This document shows positions 11,089 to 37,822 of a DNA stretch of 64,000 nt, piece by piece. Positions within the stretch are counted from its first letter, which is position 1; each line of letters starts with the position of its first letter. Source of the stretch: Takifugu bimaculatus. Taxonomy: Eukaryota; Chordata; Actinopteri; Tetraodontiformes; Tetraodontidae. The notes beneath the pieces are model-generated. The model did not search any database, was not told where the DNA came from, and saw only the letters and a list, made by a program, of their open reading frames with translations. The translations under genes and the position numbers were made by a program. The stretch covers positions 14,085,163 to 14,149,162 of the forward strand of contig CP034993.1 in the NCBI GenBank assembly GCA_004026145.2, given 5' to 3'.

Positions 11089-12777
11089 CGAAGAGGAGGA
11101 GGACAGTTCCGACAGCGTCCCGCACGTTTCTTCAACTCAGAAATGAAAGAACGTAGAAAAAACAACATGCGAAATAATTCGAGTTATAAAATGAGTATAA
11201 AAACATCGGGGCAGAAGGGTAACACCTTCATTGTGATTCATCAATTCACTCGTTCATCTCAGATTCACGATGCGTTGGTGCATCGGGGAAAGTGCGTCAG
11301 CTCAAACCTCCCATGAAGTGATCAGACAATCAGCTTTGAAACACATTCAACATGAAAAAAGATGCTCACATGTACAAATCTTAACAAAAAAAAAAACGCG
11401 TCACGTGCGCACATTCACATTCCGACATGTTGGAGTGTCCCGTCCTGTAAATGTGCATACGTCAGTGGTCGATGCCTGCATACGTCACAGTCTTAAAAAC
11501 AACTGATCAAATGTGGGCTAAAATCATGCAGGCGGGGCCGCCCCAGGGGCTGATGGGAAATGTATTCAAGTAGAACCGCAGCCGCATCCAGATGTGAATG
11601 GAATCACCAGTTTTAAGGCAGAGAGGAAAGCAGAACTCCCGACGATGTTTGGCGTCGTTGCAGCCGATGGGTTTGCTGGGGAACAGCGCCACCTGCTGAC
11701 CGATGGGGGGGATTACCAGAAGGGGGTCACGTGTTTACCTGACGCTAACACGTGGATCTGAACGTGTGTGAACTGGACGCACAATTACAAACATGCCGGA
11801 CATCCATCAAAGCGTGGTGGCAACATTCAAGACGTCACAGACACACGAGCACTCAGGTGAAACACGTTAGGACATGCGGAGGCAGGCGTGACGGCCCGAG
11901 GCAGACGCCACCAACACGATGAAGATGAAGATGAAGATGAAGAGTTCAAGCAGGTGCTGCAGCACTGACTTTGTTAGAGCAAATCTGAGTAGAAACGACC
12001 TTTGATGTCACAAACAGCCACGATGAGTTTGAAATTGAGGTGGGTCACAGCAGCGTGAATCTGACAAATCATGAACTGCAAACCTTCCTCCAACTGGGAC
12101 AAGTTTATTTTAAAGCTCTCCTGTCAACACTGGTCAGTAAGTTAGTAAAGCCAGGACGCCCATGACATCACTGAGGTTGTTGTGCACAAGATGCAGCACA
12201 TGTGACCGATTTAACCCCCTTATGTTATAAACATGGCTGTTAGCATGTGCAGCTAAGAGGCATTTCTTAGCCACACAGACCAACACAGACCTGACAGCAA
12301 TAACTGAGCTCGTTATGTAAAACAAAGCCAGCCTTATTCTGACCCCCCCCCCCCATTTGGCTGTTTATTGATGATATTTTGTTCTACTCATGACTCAGTC
12401 AGGTATCCCAGAATGGTTTGCTGATTATGGATGCGTGAGCATGCAAACATGCAAACTTGCCAGGTTAACTACCACTCCCCCTCCCTACATCACCCCCACC
12501 ACCAATTATCAGCATTCAGCGTGAGCCCTCCACCAGCCAATCAAATCGCCGGACCACTGTGTGGCCCTCAGGAACCTGCAGTCACATAGAGGAGAAAGAC
12601 AGTTTAAGCTTTAAGCCTCAGATTTAAGCACAATTGATTTTACAGGAAAAATCTAACTGTTTGCGTTCATCGTCATTTCCAACAATAATCTGCCAAATTC
12701 AGCAGGATTCTGGCTGAGAACGATGCGTCTGTTCATGTTAGAGCAGTCAACTCTAAGGACGCAGTGTGGACTCTTTT

Positions 12778-12958
12778 CCACTAGAGGGCAGCATTTCCTC
12801 ATTAGAGTGCAATATTCCACCACTAGAGGGCAGCACTTCCCCATTAGAGTGCAATATTCCACCACTAGAGGGCAGCACTTCCCCATTAGAGTGCAATATT
12901 CCACCACTAGAGGGCAGCATTTCCCGACTAAGGCAGCGCTTTACACCAAGAGGGCAGC
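12778..12958 (+). repeat. 42-bp tandem repeat carrying CTCF-like motifs
   Basis: A 42-bp unit is repeated about four times, with decayed edges. CCACTAGAGGGCAGC occurs perfectly at 12778-12792, 12820-12834, 12862-12876 and 12904-12918, and a degraded copy lies near 12944-12958. Each perfect copy matches the CTCF core CCASYAGRKGGCRSY on the plus strand. Confidence 0.85.
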
Positions 12959-13740
12959 AATTTACCATCATTCAGATTTAGTCATAAATACGTGGAATTT
13001 TACAAAAAAAAAAACGAGCTTTGAATCAGAACAACATCAGGAGACATAAGTGATGATCACACTTTTTTATCTGTGATGTCTGGTCAATCTTTGTTGCCTC
13101 AGCTTTGTTTTTGTAAAAATAATCTATTGAAGGGTTTCACTTGAACCAAATAGATGATTTGCCACTACTTTTTCAATCTGTAAATCAATTTTTTTTATTA
13201 TAAAGAATAGCTGGCAAACGCCCCTACAAGATAGACACAGATCAGCGAATGTAAAAATGTAATCAGTTACTGTGCCATATGTGAACATGTGCAGTTCACA
13301 GTTATTAGAAAATTAGATTTGTCAGAGGATCAAACTAACAGAATACTGAGGGAAACTAAAAGTGTCTGAACTGTTTTAATCGGAGAGCAAGAACAGTTGG
13401 GATACAGGATTTGTCAATGAAAAAATATTCTTGAAGTCTCTTTAAATAAACTGAAACCATATTCCACACAGTAATTTGTAATTCTTGAGGGGAAAAAAAG
13501 AAACAAAACAAAAACCATGACGTTATTGCTCACATTCAGGGTTTCCCAAGTTTGTTTTTAGATTTCCACAATGTTAAGATATTCTGGATTAATAATCATA
13601 CAACGCTACATTTACTTATTAAGGAAAAGATCTCTCCTACTGTACTAAGATTATTTCCAATTTTACAAGTAATATTTCCTTTTCTATGAAAATCTGCCCT
13701 AAAACCTTCCGTCACACGCTTGTTATTGCCCGAGTCTCTG

Positions 13741-13754
13741 GCGCCCTCTGGTGG
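13741..13754 (-). promoter_or_regulatory. CTCF-like motif, opposite orientation to the repeat array
   Basis: The minus strand reads CCACCAGAGGGCGC, a perfect CTCF core. It faces the plus-strand array 0.8 kb away. Confidence 0.6.
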
Positions 13755-14470
13755 CTGGCGAACACATTACAATTACATTCTATAAAATGAGATTTTCAGA
13801 ACTTTAAAAGAATTGACTAGAATAGACCAATTTGGTTAGGAGAGAAGTGTTATTCAAACCGACAGTGACCAGCACTTCTTTGTGTCAAAGCACCAAAAAA
13901 CCAAATCACAGCTTTGTAATGCCATAAATGCCTCAAGTCTGTGATTAAACTCCTAGTACAGTGTGAAAATGGTCTCTGACAGGCTAGAACATGATTTTCT
14001 ATGAGAATGATTGTACTTCAGTGCTGATGGTCCAAAAGACCCAGGAAACCGTGTGGAGACGACACACAAACACACAGCAATAAAACTGAACATCAAATCA
14101 GTGCGCAAATGTCTCCGGTAAAAAAAAAAAAAGAAACAGATAAAAGGGATGTTAAAATAAAATCTCTCATATATTACAATAGACAGTCTTAAAAACTTTG
14201 ATCATGAAGTGGTGTCGCCATGACGACCGGCTAAATGAGCCCTCGCTCGAGTGTTTTATTCCGTCGTCATGCTCAGACACTCACCTGCGAGTCTCACAGA
14301 TACGACAGCAGAGCGAGGGAAGAGGAACGAACAGGACAGAGATGGAAATCAAAGAAGAGGGACGGGTGAGACGTTCGTGCAAGTGTTGAGGCGCCGTCTC
14401 TTGGAGAGAGATGGAGAGAAGGGATGGAAGTGTGGAGGGGGTGACAGACGAGTGAGGAGACAGCGTGATT

Positions 14471-29115
<14,645 letters not shown>

Positions 29116-30018
29116 GGCGGATTCCTCCTGACTTCTGCCGTAGTGGACTCGGTTTTCTCCGCTCAGACCGTCCTGACCCACCGCTGCGACTCCGGTTCCC
29201 AACTGTCTCCTCCTCCTGCTGCCGCTCCTGCTGCTCCCTATCGGGCTGATCTGATCCAGCAGGGCCGCGCAGAACAGGTGCCCGGGACCAGCCCCCCTGC
29301 ACGCACACGCACGCACGCACGCACACACACGCACACAGAGAATCATAATAATCAATAACAACAACAACAACAACATCAATAATAATAATACACATTTAAA
29401 AAGCCAGTAGTGTTTGCGTGTTTAACTGCGTGTGTGGATAAAAAAACTATTACAAAAATATGAAAAAGCCAATAATAAACAGATAACAGAATTCATAACA
29501 GTGTTGTAAAAAAAGGCTGGGGGGACAGTTTTTTATGACTTATTTTTGTACATGTCTACTGTTATCATTTGTATGGGATTATTTTTAAAAAAAATCAGTT
29601 GTTCATGGTTAAGTATGTAAGTGGTTCTGTCATAGCTAATTAAAAGGAAGTATTACGCCCCAAAACATTAAACGTCATTAAATTGTAAAAAAAAAAAAAG
29701 GGGGGCCACAAACTAAAACGTATTTCAATTAACAAGTTTAAATATTAGTCAGTTTTGATTTTTTTTAGCCTGCAGAATGAAAATTGAATAATTACTAGAA
29801 CAACAGCGCCACCGAGCGGTAATTAATTGTAACTACACGTACGCCTTAAGCCAACGCTGCATTAGCGCAGTTCTGTCTGTAGGTGGCGGTAATGTAACAT
29901 AACAACGGTTGACTCGCCTCCTTTAGAGCCAGAAGAAAAAGCTGCTGCTCCTCTGGGCTTGTTTATTCTTTTAGCTGTTAACATATGTTATAAGTTATTG
30001 TTTTAGACCGTAACAAAG
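29116..30018. promoter_or_regulatory. Divergent promoter region, fnbp1l and MCCC2-like gene
   Basis: About 0.9 kb separates the start codons of two divergently transcribed genes. The fnbp1l side (28.5-29.3 kb) is GC- and CpG-rich. The other side is A/T-rich with simple AAC and AAT runs at 29356-29390. No coding exon was seen. Confidence 0.5.
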
Positions 30019-32482
30019 ATGCACCGCTGCATTGCAAGGTAAAGGAATCAATTCATAAATTTATTTTTCATTTATTTTCATGCAAAAACCTTGGTTTGGA
30101 TGGTTGTAGACATTAAGCTAACCTCAAGGTTGTTCACATATTCACTTAAAATGCAGTTTGATGTACATCCTCAGATGTAAAATCTACTGCTTCTCACGTT
30201 TCGCGGGTCATATTTAATGTTCACGATTAAACGTGAATTTACGAGATGGAAATTAAACTTCCCTTGATATGAATGTATCAACTAATGTTCTGCATTTTTC
30301 AGTTCTTTGATTAACATAAACTACTTGATTTCATCTAGATTTCAGATTTTTGTTGTCAAAATAAAGGAACCATGTTGCAATTGGACTCCAGTTCTGATAA
30401 TGTTAATTAAATGAATACCTAACACAAATTTATCTGGTTAATTTCATAGCTGCAGAATTTATTTTATTAATTTAGCCACTCAACCATTAATAGTTAGTTC
30501 TGCTGATGGTCATTTATCAGCCGATCATGTCATCAAATGAAACAACCCTTTTCTTTTTAACCTTTTGAGCCTCTCCCTTGTGTGACGTCAGTGTTCTGTC
30601 TGTTGTGTTGCAGGTTATCTGAGCAGCCTCGTCACCATTCTGTCCGTTGTTTAAGCTTTCCTGTCAGAAAGCGGCGAGCTCTGCGCAGCGCCTTCCCAGT
30701 GCTGCAGCAGCACTTCGTGCCCATCCAGCAACATGTGTATGAAGCTAACCTCCAAAACAGCAATAGCTGTTCTAAAAGGTTTGTTAGACTGCCCAGTTTT
30801 CACAATAATGTAAAAAACCCCTCTCCTGCCATTAATGAAGTCGTGCCCTCGGTTTGAAAGGTATGCGGAGTTGAGTGAGAAGGTAAGAAAAGGTGGAGGA
30901 GAAAGCTCCATCATCAGACATACTCAGAAAAACAGGAAGTTGTTGGTCAGGGATCGGCTGCGCCTGCTCCTGGATGATGAGGACTTCTTGGAACTGTCCC
31001 CATTTGCTGGTCTGGGTCTGCCGTATGGGGATATTGCTTCAGCAGGCTGCCTGACTGGTCAGAACCCTGAAATTTGACTATATCAGACGGCCTCCTATTC
31101 ATTGATTTCAATACTTTAACAATTTATCCTTGTCTCTGTTATGATCTAGCTGTTACGTTGTTGTCTACGTTTTTTATAATGTGTCCATCAGGTGTTGGCA
31201 GGATCAACGGCCTGTGGTGTGTGGTTATAGCTAACGACGCCACGGTGAAAGGTGGCACTGCTTACCCAATCACAGTCAAGAAGCAGCTACGGGCACAGGA
31301 AGTGGCCATCCAGAACCGCCTCCCCTGTGTTTACCTGGTTGACAGTGGGGGAGCTTTTCTACCATTGCAGGTACACACACACACACACACACCCAGACAT
31401 ACACACGCAGGAGATTGTTGCCACTGCCTGTTTATGTAATCTCTAATGTTATTTGTTTGGATATAATAATTATCCAGTCAGAAATCTTTCCAGATAAGAA
31501 CCAGGGAGGAAGGACGTTCTACAACGAAGCCATCATGTCTGCCATGAAGATCCCTCAGGTGAATATAAGAGGACATTTCTGAGATGCAGCCACTCTCTCT
31601 TCAGAAATAATCCCCTGGGTGTCTGCAAGCATGATATATCGACCTGAAAATGTTTTATTTAAATGAACTATTGCTCCTTTATTACCCCCATTTCTGACGA
31701 TCCTTCAGGTGTCAGTAGTGTGCGGCTCATGCACAGCAGGTGGAGCCTACATACCAACGATGGCAGAGGAGACCGTGATGGTGCACAGGATAGGGACTCT
31801 ATTCCTCGGTGGACCCCCACTTGTCAAAGCTGCCACAGGAGAGGAGGTGACGCCAGAGGACCTGGGAGGGGCCACGCTTCATGCCAAGTGGGTTTGCTAA
31901 TCCAGTGTCAGGACCATAAAGGTCTGGCTTCCATGATTCACTCGTGTCGTGGAATCTTCTGGCTCTCAGAGTCAGTGGCTGCGTGGACCACTTTGCCTCA
32001 GAAGAGAAGGATGCGTATGATTGTACCAGAAACATCATCTCCACACTCAACTTCCAACTGCCTGAAGAGGAGGAGGAGCCAGCAAGGCGAAGAGCAGAGG
32101 AGGAGCCCCTGTACAGTTCAGAGGAGCTTCTGGGACTCGCTCCGAGGAGCTACAACTACAGTTTGGACGTCAAAATGGTACAGAAATAAAAGAAAAAATA
32201 CATTTACCTACAGGGAAATGTTTTGTGACTGTGGAAAATATTGTTTGATATGAGATTTTTAATGGTTCCGTGACTGTTTCTGTCATCCCTGAGCTTATAA
32301 CTCTGCTTTTGTCTGTCTGTCCAGATCATCAGTCGACTGACAGACGGGAGTCGCTTCCAAGAGTTTAAAGCTTCCTATGGAACAACGCTCGTAACTGGCT
32401 TTGCAAAGATTTATGGGTAAGAATAACACAAAGCAAATGAGAATTCACTGTAATTCATTCTTGGTATTCTCATACCTGTCCA

Positions 32483-32531
<49 letters not shown>

Positions 32532-33511
32532 GTGTGCGTGTGTGTGCGTGTGTGTGCGTGTGTGCGTGCGTGTGCGTGTGTGTGCGTGTGTGTGCGTGTG
32601 TGTGTGTGTGTGTGTGCATACTAGACACCTGGTGGGCATTGTAGCCAGTAACGGACAGCTGTTGCACGAAGCGGCACTGAAAGGCAGCCATTTTGTTCAG
32701 CTGTGTGACCAGAGAGATGTTCCCCTCATCTTCCTGCAAAACACAGCCCCCGCAGCGGCCCCCACACTCGCTACAACACAGGTAAACAGTGAAAACACAA
32801 CATTTCACATCATTAAAAAAAAAGCATTCGCTTCAACAGTTAATCTTCGGTTTTATATTGAATCCAGGAATTTCGCTTGTAATCAAAGGAGGGTATAAAA
32901 TGGGGGTCCGTGTCTTCCAGGCAGAAACGAACAGTAACTGTCTGAAGGCTCAGGGTTCCATGATGTCAGCGGTGGCCTGCGCTTCAGTCCCCAAAATCAC
33001 CGTGGTGATTGGTGGGTGCCACGGTGCGGACAGTTACGCCATGGTGAGCTCTGCGGTGATGTCACTGACATATACAGTATGTTTAGTTATGTATAGACGC
33101 ACAGTAATCCTTTGTCTGGTTTCCCCCAGTGTGGGCGGGCCTTCGACCCTAACTTCCTGTTCATGTGGCCCAACGCCAGAGTCTCAATCACGGCTCCAGA
33201 TCACGCCAGCTCTTTGCTTCCCCATGACAGCAACCAGGTGGAAGATGTAAACAGGATGTTAACGGAGGAGAGCTCTGCGTTCTTCTCCTCGGGGAGGCTG
33301 TGGGACGATGGAATCATCCTCCCTCAGCACACCAGGAAGGTAAAACAAGACGCCATCACACACAACAGCTCGACAGGTTCTGGACCTTCCGGAGGCAATG
33401 ATGTCGGCTCTGCTCCGGTTGCAGGTTCTTGCTGATTGCCTGGACATCATCACGCAGCAGCAGTATCAGATGTCCACAGAGAAAGCCCATTCGTCACTGT
33501 TGCGTATATGA
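30019..33511 (+). CDS. MCCC2-like carboxyltransferase beta paralogue, likely pseudoenzyme
   Basis: Twelve exons: 30019-30038, 30614-30778, 30861-31057, 31192-31370, 31478-31558, 31709-31887, 31970-32177, 32325-32416, 32625-32781, 32921-33043, 33130-33339, 33425-33511. All phases agree and the 565 residues are uninterrupted; human MCCC2 has 563. The N-terminus is Arg-rich and fits a mitochondrial presequence. The N-terminal crotonase-fold half is well conserved: IANDATVKGG, VTVKKQLRAQE, RLPCVYLVDSGGA, GSCTAGGAYIP, GPPLVKAATGEEV, EDLGGA. In the C-terminal half the family signature after FLQN changes from ITGFMVG to TAPAAAP, and GGSYGAGNYGM becomes GGCHGADSYAM. In MCCC2 this half shapes the carboxybiotin site, so loss of leucine-pathway catalysis is likely. 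It is a diverged paralogue, not mccc2 itself; a true mccc2 would have to lie elsewhere. Confidence 0.88.
32485..32618. repeat. (TG)n/(TGTGCG)n tract at an acceptor
   Basis: An imperfect TG tract with regular CG interruptions ends six bases upstream of the exon starting at 32625 of the MCCC2-like gene, and serves in place of a normal pyrimidine tract. Confidence 0.9.
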
Positions 33512-34245
33512 GAGCGTCTGGCCTCCTCAGGAGGAAACCACCTGAGAGAGGGGAGGTTTACCGGAAGCTCCACCCTGGAGAGGATGATGAGGATGATGAT
33601 GTCATTTTCAGGAGCAACAAACTCAAAAAGGATGTTGACCAGAAACCATTCTGGAGCCATGTGACTGGTTTTGGTTCCTGGTTTTGTCCTGAGGTTAACT
33701 GGACTCAAGTAGATGAACCTATTTCTTGGTGCCTTCAGTAATTAAAGTTGATTATTACTGTTTTTTGGTGCATGTAATGTTGGAGTTAATGAGCACGAGT
33801 GCTGAAAACAGGTTGCTCATCAAAATGTGATGACGTTCAGCTTAAAAGTGTTTGTCTACAGTTGTCAATAATGAAAGTCTGGAAAATGGCGTGAAAAATC
33901 TTTTACTAGAGATCAAGAGATGAAAGACGGATACAGGATTATTTGACTGGGATTTACAATAAAAATATGCGTTTGTGCCAGTTACTTTAATTTCTTATGT
34001 TATATGGGTCTCATATTTTTTTATGAAGGGGAAAAAAAGTTTAAATACAATGATGATCATTTAATGAATGTAAAGATGCTGCTGTGTTGAAGAATGTTTC
34101 ACAAATGCAGAAATAAAAGAATCTGCTGAAATGCTACAGTTGTGTGGAAAAAGACGCTTAAACATGCCAACAGGTGCTGGAACGGCCGAGCTGTCAAGGT
34201 GAGCACGGATTTCCTGGAGCTGGAGCTTTGTGGGAAACACCTGTG
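33512..34245. other. Convergent 3' intergenic region
   Basis: This lies between the stops of the MCCC2-like gene (+) and rpe65 (-). Plus-strand AATAAA occurs near 33958. On the minus strand an ATTAAA is present near 34058. No coding sequence was recognised. Confidence 0.5.
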
Positions 34246-35005
34246 TTAAAGTTGGCTTGGCTGGGGTGCTGGGGTATAGGTGCCATGGAGGGTGACGGGG
34301 ATGTTGACGCTGACCTCGGCCCGGCCCACTTCCGTCAGTGTTTTGGCATCCAGCACCAACAGGGAACCTGGTCTGTCTGCACCTGGTTTCACCACGACAC
34401 TCAGCAGCACACCTGCGGCCCCAAGACAGGTGGGTGAAAATGGGCGTGTCCCATGTATACACACAGGGTTGTAGGTGATGGTGGGAACCTTTGTTAATGT
34501 CTTTTGTTCTATGATCAGTTCTACTCAAGTATCTTTGATCGTACCGTCGTCCTCGTCCGTGGCCCCTGGCGTGGCTACAAACAGCGGCTCTGATGGGTAA
34601 CACTCTTCCTCCCTCCACTCTCGCATCTCTTTAGTCTGAACGTTGAGCTTCATGATCTATGACAATAATCATCCGTCAGAACAGAAAAGCTTCACTTTTT
34701 ATCTAGATCGCAATTGTTTCGCACCCTGTCGGGGATAAAGTGGTTGAGTCCCAGGCCGAAGGCGAAGCGGTACATCTTCCCCGAGTACTCGGAGTAGTTT
34801 ATCTGTGGAAATTCAAAGGCTGAAGGACAGAATTGAGATTTGTTTAGGTCACTAAAAATGGGCTGTTGCCTGGAAACCTTTTACATTTATCTGGACATTT
34901 TCAGTTCTTTCCTTTGCATTTTTATTTCAAGATTAATACCAAGTGTGATAATTATGGCTTAAACCTAAAAATGTAAATTTGAAGCTAAACCAATACATTT
35001 CAACA

Positions 35006-35043
<38 letters not shown>

Positions 35044-35192
35044 TGTCACCATGTCGGGGTCCAGAGAAGAGAACTTCAGGTTCCAGCCAAATGGTTCCAT
35101 CACTGCGGAGGACAGCAGTTGCTGTTGTGTAGGACAGAGACACGAGATTCTTGCCCATGTCTTCCTAATAATACACACAAGCACATGTGTAA

Positions 35193-35257
<65 letters not shown>

Positions 35258-37822
35258 GACACACACACAGCGCCCTCTAGTGTCCTGGGCGTTTCACAAC
35301 TAAAAAGTCTCTTTAGATCCAAAAGGATGAGTGAGTGGATATTCAACCAGCTGTGACTACTGTTGTGTTTCCACATCCTGGGTGGCTTTTCTGTGACTCC
35401 ACTGTAGCTCCAGTGTAGCTTCGCCAGCACTGGTAAGGCTTTACTCACCCTGTGGATGTCCAGCGGCAGAACGTATCGTCTGACCTCAGGCTGAGGAGCT
35501 CTCATCGCTGCCTTCTTCACCTCCTCCCACTCCTGCCTCAGGTTGGCCAGGTACAGGTAGTTATACACAAAATCATGACTGGAGGAGGAGCGATAATGAG
35601 AAACACACACGCACACACACACACACATGGATTCACATGCACGCACCCCTTCCATGTGCACAGGTCAACCACGATGAAGTCCTGGTCCTTGTAGGTGTTA
35701 ATGTGGTGGAAGACGTTGAAGGCTGATGTTCTGAACTTGTGGCTGCTTAAATATTCTGCTGGTTCTTTCGTGGCCAGATGGAACCATGTCTACACACACA
35801 CACACACACACACACAGAACCTGCAGCTACAGTAACTGTTGGGTTTTTGAAGGTACATTTCACCTCTGAAGTTACCTTTTTACACCCACACAGTTTGTTT
35901 AATCTGTTTCTAATTTTTCCTTTTTAAAAACTTTGACGTTAAACTTGCAGCTGACCAGCAACACCCACCCCGAGAGTCTCGTTGGATTCGAAACAGTCCA
36001 TGTAAGTGGCTCCTCTGACGCTCCAAGCTGACAGGAACTTCAGCAGGTTGATCTTCACGGGTGGCTCCACAAACACGAAATAGTTTTCAGTCATTCCAAA
36101 ACTGCAGCGAGACAAACACAGACGCTGTAGAAGCACCGACAACTTTAGGCACGTGTGCCTGATCTGGAATTCACCTTGATGTGTGTTCACCTGTGGATGT
36201 AGGAGGGTTTCAACCTCTCGCTGCTGGGCAGCTGGACCACAACCTGGGACTTTTCAAAGGCGTCCGTACTGTCTGTAAGCAGAGGAATAGATAAAACATT
36301 TAAAAAAATACCACTTTCACATTATTAGCTGGTGTTCAGATGAGGAAAGGTTCATTTGGACTCTACCTTTCGGAGCTGGGGGGATCTTGACGATGTTGTA
36401 AGCCAAACTCATGTTTTTGCCAAAGCAGTTACCAATATTATAGACCGTACCATCTGGATCTTTGTGGGGGTGCGCAGTGATGCCATTCACCGACACGTAC
36501 TTAGAAAGATCCACCTGGCAAAGCAACCAAATTTACACCACAGAGAAATCCTCACCGAATGGGAATCATCTGTGAAACAATTCTAACCTTCTTTAAAGTC
36601 TCCAGAGAATCAGGATCCACTTTGGTGATGAAATTGGTCTCTGTGACGGCGTAGAAGTCTTCACCAATTGTGTAGATGTTCACCAGGCAGTTATCAGTCA
36701 CCTCAATACCTTTGAAGTAAGTGAAGAATCTAGAGAGACAAAATGGGCTGTTGCAGAATCACTTCAGTCATTCAGCCTTCTAAACACCTTAAGGATTAAA
36801 AACTTAAACTCAGATAAACTCGTTTCATTTGTTGAATCCAAAGACGACGCCATTTTCCAGGTGCTCTGCTCCTAAAACCATCTTGTCTCAACCACGGACG
36901 GTCGGACGCTTTAACCTACTGTGGTCACAGCTGCAACAGCACCTGCGCAGACTGAGGATCAGCTGTAAGCTAAGCTGGTTAGTGAGTAGTGACCTGGAGA
37001 AGATGTTTTTGCAGGGGTCTGGATAGGCTGCAGTCCCAAACTCCGTGATGACAACTCTGTTCTCCGTCATTGCACGAACATACGCATCTGTTCTGATAAA
37101 CCTGCAGAGACGTCACACTTTTTAACGGCTGAAGGCAGCGCCAAGTAACATTTACTCTCGTTGTTCCCCAAGTCAGAGACGAGCTTCCTTACTTCCTGTA
37201 GTAGGTCACCCGCCCATCCTTCAGGTCAAACTTGTGGATTAGAGCCTGTCCATCAAACAGGTGATGGAAAGGTTGGTCCCCCACCTCAAAAAGACCCGGA
37301 CCCATCCTGAGCAGGCTGCCACTCAGCCATGTTGGTATAACGCCTACATGAAGGCATACAACACTGAACACGTGCACTAGGAAACATTTTAAAGGTATTT
37401 TGAACTTCCCAAAACGTCAAGTGTCGTAAGTGTTGCAAGTGTTCAGTTGTGTGAGTTCAGCTGTTGTAAACGATGCCGTATTTCAAAGGATGAATGAAAT
37501 AATGACATTTAAATCGTAATGTTTCTCAGCAACATCTGAAATCAAAGTGCGTGTGCGTGTGTGTGTCTGAGGAGGAGGTCACGTAAAAGTTTGGTGGTGA
37601 CCTTTTCCTACCTGAAATTGTAGCAGCTATGGGTTCATTCAGCTCTTCCACCGTCTCAAAGATCTTCTTGTAGCCTGCAGCGGGATGCTCCACACTGACG
37701 ACAAAAGGACAGAGAGTAGCGTCAAATAAAAATTCCTCTTGTGTTTCCTCAAAAGTTTGAGTTTGTTCCCCCACAAACAGGCAAAACTGTGAGAAAAACA
37801 ACTTTGCTTACCGCCTGGCCAT
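34246..37822 (-). CDS. rpe65: RPE65 retinoid isomerohydrolase, complete
   Basis: The iron-dependent enzyme of the visual cycle converts all-trans-retinyl ester to cis-retinol on the ER membrane. There are 14 exons in transcript order: 37822-37812, 37694-37612, 37343-37193, 37101-36994, 36729-36588, 36514-36367, 36272-36191, 36101-35969, 35789-35647, 35578-35449, 35164-35050, 34819-34725, 34656-34545, 34412-34246. Phases agree and give 539 residues (human 533). Landmarks are VEHPAAGYKK, GPGLFEVG, HLFDGQALIHKF, the palmitoylation/membrane segment PDPCKNIFSR, and KINLLKFLSAW. The four iron-ligand histidines lie in TAHPH, IHSFG, FHHINTY and TLHG. The tail TYTPAPQPSQL is longer than the human one. 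Teleosts have several rpe65 paralogues and I cannot decide which this is. The neighbour depdc1 is the same as in human. Confidence 0.96.
35197..35255. repeat. (CA)n microsatellite in rpe65 intron
   Basis: About 29 CA units 30 bases from the acceptor of the exon ending at 35050. A (TG)n tract at 35010-35037 flanks the same exon on its other side. Confidence 0.9.

Larger units (their letters stand above)
10438..14470 (-). other. fnbp1l: Inferred long fnbp1l 3' UTR
   Basis: There is no recognisable coding sequence between the fnbp1l stop at 14471 and a minus-strand AATAAA at 10438-10443. Mammalian FNBP1L mRNAs have multi-kilobase 3' UTRs, so this 4 kb stretch is probably UTR, possibly with earlier ends; another minus-strand AATAAA lies near 12363. 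The region holds the CTCF-like motif cluster and a 42-bp tandem repeat. The UTR assignment is inference. Confidence 0.5.
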
